Positions 1 through 7,247 of a DNA stretch of 64,000 bases are shown piece by piece. Positions within the stretch are counted from its first letter, which is position 1; each line of letters begins with the position of its first letter. Source of the stretch: Helicobacter pametensis ATCC 51478. GTDB lineage: Bacteria; Campylobacterota; Campylobacteria; Campylobacterales; Helicobacteraceae. Under the pieces are notes generated by a model. That model worked only from the letters and a program-made list of their open reading frames with translations. It made no database searches and was not told the origin of the DNA. The translations under genes and the position numbers were made by a program. Where the stretch lies: positions 1 through 64,000 of the forward strand of contig NZ_JADE01000007.1 in NCBI RefSeq assembly GCF_000518225.1, in the 5' to 3' direction.

Positions 1-2
1 TA

Positions 3-46
3 GAAAAGGGAGTAGAGGATAAGATCTTATCTTCTTCTCCCTTTTC
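3..46 (+). other. Long hairpin just upstream of 5S rRNA
   Basis: Bases 3-12 pair perfectly with 37-46, and the pairing continues inward (14-23 with 26-35, one T-T mismatch and one G-T wobble), giving a stem of about 20 bp. The 3' arm ends where the 5S rRNA begins. By position it is spacer RNA, probably between 23S and 5S rRNA, and the duplex would suit RNase III processing. The 23S gene itself is not in the window, so that reading is inference. Confidence 0.5.
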
Positions 47-161
47 CCTGTGTCTATAGAGAGGAGGTCACACCCAGCTCCATTCCGAACCTGGAAGTTA
101 AGCTCCTCATCGCTGATGATACTGCACTTTTCAAGTGTGGGAATGTAGGTCGATGCAGGGT
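46..161 (+). rRNA. rrf: 5S ribosomal RNA
   Basis: The segment carries the conserved 5S core (CCGAACCTGGAAGTTAAGC at about 87-105) and the late motif GTAGGTCGATGCAGGG. The first bases CCCTG (46-50) pair with CAGGG (156-160) as the terminal helix, giving a normal length of about 116 nt. The ends are estimated from that helix. No 16S or 23S sequence is seen in the 45 bases before it. The T-rich sequence after it (171-200) may end transcription, but I see no clear hairpin there. Confidence 0.93.
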
Positions 162-216
162 TGGGATTACTTCTTTTTTCTTCTATGATTTTTTATCTTT
201 TAATTTATGCTTTAAT

Positions 217-266
217 TCTTGTCTTGTCTTGTCTTGTCTTGTCTTGTCTTGTCTTGTCTTGTCTTG
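217..266 (+). repeat. Ten-copy TCTTG pentanucleotide repeat upstream of ktrB
   Basis: Ten perfect tandem TCTTG units fill 217-266, about 57 bp upstream of the -10 box and 86 bp upstream of the ktrB start. It is not in a reading frame, so copy-number changes would alter spacing upstream of the promoter rather than a protein. Tracts like this are hot spots for slipped-strand mispairing and mediate phase variation in Helicobacter. Variation at this locus is not shown by the sequence. Confidence 0.95.
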
Positions 267-323
267 CTTCTGCTTATTGAGTTGAGTGGATCTAGCTTGT
301 TTTAGTGTGTCTTGAAAAGGGAG

Positions 324-329
324 TATAAT
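324..329 (+). promoter_or_regulatory. Candidate -10 box for ktrBA
   Basis: A perfect TATAAT lies 23 bp before the ktrB ATG and is followed by a GAGAGGA ribosome-binding site at 342-348. No good -35 box is visible, which is usual for Helicobacter vegetative promoters. Confidence 0.6.
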
Positions 330-352
330 TGATCTTTTGATGAGAGGATTAG

Positions 353-1726
353 ATGTTTGAGATTCGCCTAAAAAGCATACAGATTCTTGTCTTGAGCTAT
401 CTTGGTATTATTCTTTGCGGAGCGGTGCTATTGATGCTTCCGTGGATGCATCGAGGGCATCTAGATTTCTTGGATTCTCTTTTTACGAGTGTTTCAGCTT
501 TCACTTGCACGGGATTGATCGTCAAAGATACTTCACATGATTTTACTTTTTGGGGACAATTTGTCATTTTGGCGTTGATCCAAATTGGAGGATTTGGATA
601 TATGACTATGCTTGGGTTGCTCTATATGTTTTTGCATAAAAGAATTTCAAATCGTGAAAAGAATTTGATTCGGCAATCGATGAATTATCCTTCCCATAGC
701 GGTATCACATCCTTTATCAAAAAAGTTTTATTTTTTGTTTTGTTTATTGAGGGTTTGGGGGCTTTGATTTTGATGGGATATTTTTATTTTAGGGGTTTTG
801 GATTATTGGAAAGTTTGTGGTTTGGGATTTTTCATTCTATTTCGGCTTTTAATAATGCGGGATTTTCAACCTTTAGCACGAATTTAATAGATTTTAGAGA
901 AAGTGTGATTGTGAATTTTGTGATTAGTGCTTTGGTGATTTTTGGGGGATTGGGGTATCTTGTTTTGATTGAGGTTTTTTGGTTTCTCAAAACGCGTTGT
1001 AATTTATTTTCCAAAGTAAAAACTCCCAAATTGGCTCGGTTGAGCTTGCATGGAAAAATTATTTTAAGTTATACGGTTTTCTTGCTTTTGGCAGGTCTGT
1101 GTGCCACACTATTGCTTGAATGGAACAATGCTAAGAGTATTGGAAATTTTGATTTTTTGGATAAGGTCTTAAGTTCATTTTTTATCTCTGTGAATTATAG
1201 AACCTCAGGATTTAATACAATTGATCTGAGTGGCTTATCTAACCCTAGTTTATTCTTAGCTTCAATCTTGATGAATGTCGGTGCGGCTCCAGGAGGAACT
1301 GCTGGAGGAGTGAAAATCACAACTCTTGCGATCTTGCTTGCTTTTTGTATCGCTCTTTTTAGGGATAGACCTGTAAGGATTTTTAAAAGAAGGATTGCAG
1401 AATCAAGCATCAAAAAAGCAATCGGATTATTTATCATCGCAAATTTATCTTTTGTTTTTTCGATTTTTTTGATTCTGTATTTTGAGCCGACGATGCGCTT
1501 TATTTATATTTTGTTTGAGGTTTCTTCTGCTTTTGCAACAGTAGGTGTCTCTGTGGGTAATGGAGGAGTTTTGTCTTTGAGTGCAAATTTGAGTCCCCCA
1601 TCACAGATTGTGATTATGTTTTTGATGTTTATGGGAAAGATGGGAGTGCTAACTCTTTGGTTTGCATTTAAATGGAGAGATAAAAAGACAAGAATTCGAC
1701 TTCAAGAAGAAAAGGTGATTGTATGA
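353..1726 (+). CDS. ktrB: KtrB/TrkH-family potassium (or sodium) transporter membrane subunit
   Basis: This is the ion-conducting subunit of a Ktr-type uptake system in the inner membrane. The 457-residue protein is highly hydrophobic and shows the four pore-loop repeats of the Trk/Ktr superfamily, each with its selectivity-filter glycine: SAFTCTGL (G54), AFNNAGF (G170), YRTSGF (G286) and SAFATVGV (G398). The flexible gating loop after the third pore is also recognisable (GAAPGGTAGGVK, 310-321). Its length fits KtrB better than the longer TrkH. The gene overlaps ktrA by 4 bp, so the gate and its regulator are translated together. K+ versus Na+ selectivity cannot be read from the sequence. Confidence 0.88.
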   Translation: MFEIRLKSIQILVLSYLGIILCGAVLLMLPWMHRGHLDFLDSLFTSVSAFTCTGLIVKDTSHDFTFWGQFVILALIQIGGFGYMTMLGLLYMFLHKRISNREKNLIRQSMNYPSHSGITSFIKKVLFFVLFIEGLGALILMGYFYFRGFGLLESLWFGIFHSISAFNNAGFSTFSTNLIDFRESVIVNFVISALVIFGGLGYLVLIEVFWFLKTRCNLFSKVKTPKLARLSLHGKIILSYTVFLLLAGLCATLLLEWNNAKSIGNFDFLDKVLSSFFISVNYRTSGFNTIDLSGLSNPSLFLASILMNVGAAPGGTAGGVKITTLAILLAFCIALFRDRPVRIFKRRIAESSIKKAIGLFIIANLSFVFSIFLILYFEPTMRFIYILFEVSSAFATVGVSVGNGGVLSLSANLSPPSQIVIMFLMFMGKMGVLTLWFAFKWRDKKTRIRLQEEKVIV

Positions 1727-2364
1727 AAGCGAGTTTTGCTGTTGTGGGGTTGGGTAAATTTGGAAGATATGTTGCCATGGGTCTCATTGAGCATGGAGAG
1801 CACATCATCGCATGTGATAATAATGAATTACATATTAAAGATTTCAAAGATTTGACTGATGAGATCTATGTTTTGGATTCGACAGATAAAGAAGCTTTGG
1901 CAGAAGCGGGCATTAAGGGGTTGGATATTGTGATTGTGAGTATTGGAGAGAATATTGAGGCTAGCATCCTTAGTGTGATTGCATTACAAGAATTAAAAAA
2001 CCAATTCATTATTGCCAAAGCTGTGAGCAGGGAGCATGCAATCATTCTGGAGCGTCTTGGGGTCAATCTTGTGATTAGGCCAGAAAAAGATGCTTCCGCT
2101 CAACTTCTAAGACAGCTTCTATGGAATCAAGATCGATTTCTGAAAATCAATGATGTCTTAGAAATTGTTGAGATGCCGATTGAAGCAGCACACGAGGGAC
2201 AATTCTTGCAAGATCTTGAAAAAGCACTTAAGATGAAAACACATCAGAGTGAGGTTAGGGTGATTGCTTTTTGTTGTGATGGAGAATGGAGATTGAGTTT
2301 TGAAAATCCCATTGTTAAGAGTGGAGATGTTTTGCTTCTTTTGTATTCCAAAAAAGATCATTGA
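1723..2364 (+). CDS. ktrA: KtrA/TrkA-type RCK regulatory subunit
   Basis: A cytoplasmic nucleotide-binding ring subunit that gates the KtrB pore in response to NAD(H) or ATP/ADP. It has an N-terminal Rossmann RCK_N domain with the GLGKFG motif at residues 9-14, an acidic residue at the end of the second strand, and a C-terminal RCK_C-like segment from about 140. At 213 residues it is the normal KtrA length, roughly half of a TrkA with two RCK repeats. Its ATG overlaps the ktrB stop (ATGA). The gene faces the leftward tat-queA operon, whose last gene ends at 2420. Confidence 0.88.
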   Translation: MKASFAVVGLGKFGRYVAMGLIEHGEHIIACDNNELHIKDFKDLTDEIYVLDSTDKEALAEAGIKGLDIVIVSIGENIEASILSVIALQELKNQFIIAKAVSREHAIILERLGVNLVIRPEKDASAQLLRQLLWNQDRFLKINDVLEIVEMPIEAAHEGQFLQDLEKALKMKTHQSEVRVIAFCCDGEWRLSFENPIVKSGDVLLLLYSKKDH

Positions 2365-2419
2365 TTTTATGAAGAGCAAGAAGAGGATGAGGAAATCAAA
2401 CTCTTCTATTTCTTATTTG

Positions 2420-2845
2420 TCATCTTTGATTGGTGGGGTGATTTAGTGGATGAGATGAGGAAGGATTAAGATAAGAAGAGAAAATCACTCCATCGATGCC
2501 AAGTAGTGCTAGAGATTCGATGTCTTTTTCACTCTGGATGATGCACAATAGAAGAGAATCCAAAAGATACTCTCTGATGATATCTTGAAAGATTTTGATT
2601 TGATCCATAGAGGCAATCAGATATTTTGCACCAAAATGAGAAAAATAGAGTAGATCCGTGATGTTATGTATCAAAACAGCATAATCAACCTTTTGGGCTT
2701 GACAAAACTGAGCTAGAGAGAATTGTTGATCTTGTGTTGATTCCCACCATACAATCAAATGAGCGGGGATATGATCGATCTCCTTTTGATCTGAGATTTT
2801 GATGAAATTGCAAGAGGGAATGAGGGGATGTCCAAAGATTTTCAT
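2420..2845 (-). CDS. Conserved protein of unknown function, last gene of the tat-queA-rsmG operon
   Basis: I do not recognise a function. The 141-residue protein has no signal peptide or membrane segment. Its pattern of short hydrophobic strands and helices (for example the run ending LALLGIDGVIF, about 115-130) resembles a fragment of a TIM-barrel fold, but it is too short for a full barrel and no active site stands out. The ATG at 2845 is preferred over one 7 codons upstream because it has an AAGG site at the right distance and avoids overlap with the preceding gene. By position it matches the H. pylori gene I remember as HP1065. Confidence 0.7.
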   Translation of the reverse strand: MKIFGHPLIPSCNFIKISDQKEIDHIPAHLIVWWESTQDQQFSLAQFCQAQKVDYAVLIHNITDLLYFSHFGAKYLIASMDQIKIFQDIIREYLLDSLLLCIIQSEKDIESLALLGIDGVIFSSYLNPSSSHPLNHPTNQR

Positions 2846-2847
2846 TT

Positions 2848-3054
2848 TTAGCCTTGCAGTAAGCATTCTTTTGAGCAGTAATAGGAGCCATTGGATAAAA
2901 TAGCTTCATTTTGCATGATAAAAGTTTTGCATTTTTGGCATTCCACCATCGAATCGGCCTGTGGATGATGGTTTGTTTTTGTGGGGCGTTTCTTGATGAA
3001 AAAGAACCAAATGATGAGCGCAATGATTCCCAAGATGAGAAGAGTTTTTAGCAT
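2848..3054 (-). CDS. Small membrane-anchored zinc-ribbon protein, PP0621 family
   Basis: A 68-residue protein with one N-terminal membrane helix (about residues 2-19), a basic linker, and a four-cysteine C-terminal module: CQKC followed about 20 residues later by CSKEC. This is the layout of the PP0621 family, whose function is unknown. The cysteine spacing suggests a small cytoplasmic zinc knuckle. It overlaps the end of rsmG by 7 bp, so it is translationally coupled. It matches the position of H. pylori HP1064 as I recall it. Confidence 0.8.
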   Translation of the reverse strand: MLKTLLILGIIALIIWFFFIKKRPTKTNHHPQADSMVECQKCKTFIMQNEAILSNGSYYCSKECLLQG

Positions 3055-3584
3055 GATAGTCTCCTATAGAAATAAACTCGATTGCTAGGTGAAGTAAAGA
3101 TCTCATTATCCCCTATCTCTTCCCCTTCGTGCAATAAATTTGATCCTTTATAAAACAAAAATGCACCCCAAGGATTGAGAAGATGCCTAGAGATTTGGAT
3201 AAGCAAGGGGGTTTGAGCCACAGCCCTTGATGTGATAAGATCGATGCTAGATGGGATTTTGGCATCTTGCACAAGTGTGGGAAAAACGCAAACATTATCT
3301 AGTTTTAATTCAAAACAAAGCATTTGCAAAAAGCTCGCACGCTTCTTGCGCGGTTCAGTCAAATAAAACATACTCTGAGGCAAAGCAATAGCTAGAGGAA
3401 TGGCTGGGAATCCACATCCTGATCCAATATCTAGGGCATTGGCAAAGGGGGCGATAAATTCTAGGGGATATAGACAATCCTTGATGTTCTCATCAACTTC
3501 AGTTTCATTTTTTGCTCCACTAAGATTATGTGTTTTGTTCCATTTGAGTAGGAGAGCTTTGTAGTGCTGAAATTGTGCGTTCAT
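3048..3584 (-). CDS. rsmG: 16S rRNA (guanine-527-N7)-methyltransferase RsmG
   Basis: Methylates N7 of G527 in 16S rRNA using S-adenosylmethionine. The SAM-binding loop ALDIGSGCGFPAIPLA is clear at about residues 49-64, followed by the FLTEP-type acidic strand end and the KRASFLQ helix typical of RsmG/GidB. At 178 residues it matches the short epsilonproteobacterial form. The start overlaps the queA stop by 4 bp. Loss of this methyl group is a known cause of low-level streptomycin resistance in other bacteria; this copy looks intact. Confidence 0.93.
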   Translation of the reverse strand: MNAQFQHYKALLLKWNKTHNLSGAKNETEVDENIKDCLYPLEFIAPFANALDIGSGCGFPAIPLAIALPQSMFYLTEPRKKRASFLQMLCFELKLDNVCVFPTLVQDAKIPSSIDLITSRAVAQTPLLIQISRHLLNPWGAFLFYKGSNLLHEGEEIGDNEIFTSPSNRVYFYRRLSC

Positions 3585-4627
3585 AAAATCAGCATTCCAT
3601 CGCCATAAGAATAAAAACGATAGCCATGTTTGATGGCTTGATGATAGAGTTCAAGGCATTTTTCTCGCCCTACAAGAGAGCTGACAAGCATAATAAGGGT
3701 GGATTTGGGTAGATGGAAATTGGTCAGCAAGGCATTGAGTTTGGATGGAGGATTGAGTGGGTGCAGAAAGATATTGCACTCGCCACTGAGTATTTCACCC
3801 TCAAAGAGTGGGGGGTTGGCATTGAGATATTCGACAACTCTCGCACTTGTTGTGCCAATGCACAATATATTTTTGGATTTTTGAATCTTTTGCCAGCTCT
3901 CTTGGGTGATGCTAAAGGATTCTGTGTGAATCTGGTGATCGCGAATGTCTTGAGTTTCAACGCCCAAAAAGGTTCCAGCTCCCACATGAAGAGTCACAAA
4001 ACAATGATCAAAATGAGATTGCAGATAAGAGATATCGCTAAAGTGCAGAGATGCTGTTGGCGCAGCGACTGCTCCTAGTTGTTGAGCAAAAACACTTTGA
4101 TAATCTGCTTCATCTATTTTTGTATCTTCTCGTTTGATATAGGGTGGCAAGGGAGTATGTCCTAAAAGATTGACTTGATGCAAGACATCTTGGAGTGATG
4201 CATATTTGCCATGAAGCAAAAACTCAACCTCTCTAAATCCAGAATCTAAAAGTTTGCAAACTTTGAGAGAGAAAGAGGGGCTTAATACAATCTCTGTTCC
4301 TTCTTTGACCCTCCCGCGTATTTGCACAAGATAAAGATTCTGATTGAGATGTTTGTGATAGAACACTTCCACCTCTCCCCCTTTTTGACCTTGATGGATT
4401 TTGTGTCCAAAAAGTCGTGCTTTGATGACTTTTGTGTTGTTGAGTACAAAAAGTGTATCAGGAGCAATAAAGTCAAAAAAATGCCAAAAATCACTGTGGG
4501 TGATTTGATCACTCTTGCGATCATAGATCAAAAGCTTGGCGCTCTCTCTAGGTGATGCAGGATGTGTGGCAATCAGCTCTTGGGGAAGATGGTAATCATA
4601 ATTTGCAAGAAGATGATCGCCTATCAT
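3581..4627 (-). CDS. queA: S-adenosylmethionine:tRNA ribosyltransferase-isomerase QueA
   Basis: Transfers the ribosyl part of SAM to preQ1 at position 34 of GUN-anticodon tRNAs, making epoxyqueuosine. The 348-residue protein shows the family's N-terminal YDYHLPQELIATHP segment, the central HVGAGTF motif and the C-terminal LLTNFHLPKSTLIMLVSS motif, all intact. It overlaps tatC and rsmG by 4 bp on either side. Its presence implies that queuosine is made; tRNA-Tyr(GTA) in this window is a standard substrate. Confidence 0.95.
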   Translation of the reverse strand: MIGDHLLANYDYHLPQELIATHPASPRESAKLLIYDRKSDQITHSDFWHFFDFIAPDTLFVLNNTKVIKARLFGHKIHQGQKGGEVEVFYHKHLNQNLYLVQIRGRVKEGTEIVLSPSFSLKVCKLLDSGFREVEFLLHGKYASLQDVLHQVNLLGHTPLPPYIKREDTKIDEADYQSVFAQQLGAVAAPTASLHFSDISYLQSHFDHCFVTLHVGAGTFLGVETQDIRDHQIHTESFSITQESWQKIQKSKNILCIGTTSARVVEYLNANPPLFEGEILSGECNIFLHPLNPPSKLNALLTNFHLPKSTLIMLVSSLVGREKCLELYHQAIKHGYRFYSYGDGMLIL

Positions 4628-5382
4628 ACTTCGTCTTGATCTTCCTGATCTTTAGGATCTTCTTCTTGGGGGGCAGGATTGACGATCTTGGCAATCAGGA
4701 TTGACAATCCATAAAGACCAATCAATGGCAAAGCCATAAAGAATTGTGAGAGGACATCTGGGGGGGTAATAACAGCAGCGATGATAAAAATGATCACAAT
4801 GGCGTATTTAAAAAAGCCTTTGAGTGTTGCATCTGTAATGAGTCCGACTTTGGCCAAAAAATAGCTTACTACAGGCAATTCAAATGCGATTCCAAAACCA
4901 AGAATAAGACGCGTGAAAAAAGTCACATAGTTTTCAACACTAATATTGGCACTAAATAACTCATTTCCAAACATCAAAATATACTTGATCACAAAAGGAA
5001 AGACGATGAAATAAGCAAAGCTTGCACCAATAGCAAACATAATCGTTGCAAATAATACAAAAGGAATGATGATCATTTTTTCATGCTTATAAAGTCCTGG
5101 TGCGACAAAAAGCCACATCTGCCAAAAGATCACGGGCATTGAGATCACCAAAGAGGCAAAAAAACTTACTTTCATCGCCGTAAAAACACCCTCAGCTGGA
5201 GAAAGTTGGACAAGTTCACCCTTGACATGGTCATCAAAAGCTTGTGTCAAAGGAAGTTTGATCCATTCAAAAATATGATCCCAAAATGAAAAACATACAA
5301 AAAACACAACAATGAGCGTAAGAGAGGAAATAATCAAGCGCTTGCGTAAATCTTGGATGTGGGGTTTTAAATCTTCAAACAT
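4624..5382 (-). CDS. tatC: Sec-independent protein translocase TatC
   Basis: The membrane receptor of the twin-arginine pathway, which exports folded cofactor-containing proteins. The 252-residue protein has six predicted membrane helices and the family hallmarks: an N-terminal HIQDLRKRL segment, and an FxxGxxFxYF-like stretch with the conserved glutamate in the fourth segment (GIAFELPVVSYFLA). It starts in a TAATG overlap with tatB and overlaps queA by 4 bp. TatA is not in this window. The acidic C-terminal tail (EEDPKDQEDQDEV) is cytoplasmic. Confidence 0.95.
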   Translation of the reverse strand: MFEDLKPHIQDLRKRLIISSLTLIVVFFVCFSFWDHIFEWIKLPLTQAFDDHVKGELVQLSPAEGVFTAMKVSFFASLVISMPVIFWQMWLFVAPGLYKHEKMIIIPFVLFATIMFAIGASFAYFIVFPFVIKYILMFGNELFSANISVENYVTFFTRLILGFGIAFELPVVSYFLAKVGLITDATLKGFFKYAIVIIFIIAAVITPPDVLSQFFMALPLIGLYGLSILIAKIVNPAPQEEDPKDQEDQDEV

Positions 5383-5798
5383 TAGGTATCCTTGCTTTTA
5401 TAAGAGATCTCTTGGATATTTTGTGTGGGTTGGATTTTGGGAGATTTTGGAGTTTCTTGCATAGTTTTGTCTTTGTCTTCTAGGCTCTGTGCATTGAGGG
5501 CCTCTTGAATCTCTTGGGAGGGTTTTGCTTTGGGGGCATCATCAAAGAGGGAGTTTGAGCTGCGATTGAGTTCATCTAATCCCTGTGTCAGCGAGCTTTT
5601 ATACTCTAGTGCTTCTTTTTTGAGTTCTTCTAAATTAAGCTCTTTATCAAGACTGCTCTTTGCATCATCAAGAGTTTTTTTGAGAGCCTTGAAAAACTTA
5701 GCAAGATCCACCATGGCCTGAGGAAGCTTATCTGGACCTAGAAAAATAACAGCAACGATGATGATCATAAAAATTTCAAAAAAACCCATCCCAAACAT
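5382..5798 (-). CDS. tatB: Sec-independent translocase component TatB
   Basis: Partner of TatC in twin-arginine signal peptide recognition. It shows the short N-terminal membrane helix ending in FLGPDKLP (about residues 7-24), an amphipathic helix (AMVDLAKFFKALKK) and a charged disordered tail. A longer open frame extends to 5909, but I chose the ATG at 5798 because it puts the membrane helix at the N-terminus, as in all TatB proteins, and has an AAGGA site. A possible -10 (TAAAAT, complement of 5861-5866) lies upstream. It is the first gene of the leftward operon and is divergent from serS. Confidence 0.9.
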   Translation of the reverse strand: MFGMGFFEIFMIIIVAVIFLGPDKLPQAMVDLAKFFKALKKTLDDAKSSLDKELNLEELKKEALEYKSSLTQGLDELNRSSNSLFDDAPKAKPSQEIQEALNAQSLEDKDKTMQETPKSPKIQPTQNIQEISYKSKDT

Positions 5799-5968
5799 CG
5801 ATGTTATCCTTTGTCGTAGAGATTTTGCTTGATTGTAGTTTTGATTTGAATCTAGCTCATATTTTACACTCAAAAATCCAACTTGTTTTTGGTTTTGTTT
5901 GTGGAACAAAAAGTGTTTGATAAGTTAATATTCTAGCAAGAGTAAAATGAATTTTAAGGGGCTGTGCG

Positions 5969-7246
5969 ATGATTGATGTGAAATTGCTTCTAAATGACTT
6001 TGATGAAATTACAGCAAGGTTGAGAGTTAAAAAAGTTGATTCTGAAGTCCTAGATCAGCTTAAGCAATATGCATTAGATTTCAAAAAAAATAAACAAGTT
6101 CTTGAGGAATTGCAAGCAAAGCAAAATGCAGATTCTAGGAGTTTTGCTCAATGGATGAGAGAAGGGAGAGATATCAATGAGCTAAAGCGTGGGCTTGAAG
6201 AAAACAAGCGTGAGATTCAGAAAATGAATGAAGTGGTTTCTAGTAGTGAAGAGCGCTTGATGCAGCTTTTGCACTCAATTCCCAATATCCCTGATGCACA
6301 AACACCACAAGGAGAGGATGAGAGTGACAATGTCGAAATCAAAAGAGTGATGGAACCACGGGTATTTGGATTTAAGCCCAAAGAGCATTGGGAACTTGCT
6401 CAGCAAAATGGCTGGATTGATTTTGAGGGGGGTGTGAAGCTTGCCAAAAGTCGCTTTAGTGTATTGAGGGGTGAGGGTGCGCGAATCCATCGTGCATTGA
6501 TCAATTTTATGTTGGACTATAATGAAAAGCGAGGGTTTGAGATCGTCTCAACTCCAGTCATTACGAATGCAAGCTGTCTTTTTGGGACAGGGCAATTGCC
6601 CAAATTTGAAGATGATATGTTTAAGATTGCTGGCAAAACAGAAGAGAGTGATGGGAGTGAGTGTGGGAATGAATTGTATTTGATTTCTACCTCAGAAATT
6701 ACGCTGACAAATCTCTATCGTGATGAGATTATCCCAGCAGAATCTTTGCCACTTAAGCTCACTGCGCACACGCCTTGTTTTAGGAAAGAGGCAGGAAGTG
6801 CTGGGCGTGATACGCGTGGAATTATTCGCCAACATCAGTTTGATAAAGTCGAGCTTGTGGCAATCACTCATCCCAAAGAGAGCGATATGATGCAAGAATA
6901 TATGCTTGAGACTGCTTCAGGCATCCTCACTGAGCTTGGACTTCCTCATCGCTTGATTCAGCTTTGTGGAGGAGATCTTGGATTTAGTGCTAGCAATACT
7001 GTGGATATTGAGGTTTGGCTCCCTGGACAGAATACATATCGTGAGATTAGCTCCGTGTCCAATACAAGGGATTTTCAGGCAAGACGCGCCAAGATTCGAT
7101 TTAGGGATGGTAGGAAAAATACATTGGTGCATACACTCAATGGTTCCTCACTTGCAGTAGGACGCACACTTGTGGCTCTGATGGAAAATTATCAAAATGA
7201 GGATGGGAGTATTGATATTCCTGATGTGTTGAGAAGGTATCTCTAA
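5969..7246 (+). CDS. serS: Seryl-tRNA synthetase
   Basis: Charges tRNA-Ser with serine. The 425-residue class II synthetase has an N-terminal antiparallel coiled coil (about residues 25-105) that grips the long variable arm, then the catalytic core with motif 2 ([22 protein letters not shown]) and motif 3 ([19 protein letters not shown]). The ribosome site AAGGGG precedes the ATG, and a weak -10 (TAAAAT, 5943-5948) sits just upstream. It leads a long operon: pflB starts 2 bp after its stop. The serS-pflB pairing is also found in Campylobacter jejuni as I remember it. Confidence 0.96.
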   Translation: MIDVKLLLNDFDEITARLRVKKVDSEVLDQLKQYALDFKKNKQVLEELQAKQNADSRSFAQWMREGRDINELKRGLEENKREIQKMNEVVSSSEERLMQLLHSIPNIPDAQTPQGEDESDNVEIKRVMEPRVFGFKPKEHWELAQQNGWIDFEGGVKLAKSRFSVLRGEGARIHRALINFMLDYNEKRGFEIVSTPVITNASCLFGTGQLPKFEDDMFKIAGKTEESDGSECGNELYLISTSEITLTNLYRDEIIPAESLPLKLTAHTPCFRKEAGSAGRDTRGIIRQHQFDKVELVAITHPKESDMMQEYMLETASGILTELGLPHRLIQLCGGDLGFSASNTVDIEVWLPGQNTYREISSVSNTRDFQARRAKIRFRDGRKNTLVHTLNGSSLAVGRTLVALMENYQNEDGSIDIPDVLRRYL

Positions 7247-7247
7247 G

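Noticed and set aside
2365-2419. Bidirectional terminator between ktrA and the operon end
   Set aside because: Only a 7-bp AGAAGAG/CTCTTCT stem with a 15-base loop was found, too weak to call.
4750-4756. G7 runs in tatC and flgA (12349-12355) as phase-variation switches
   Set aside because: Both are in conserved coding positions of needed genes and are too short to argue for regular slippage.
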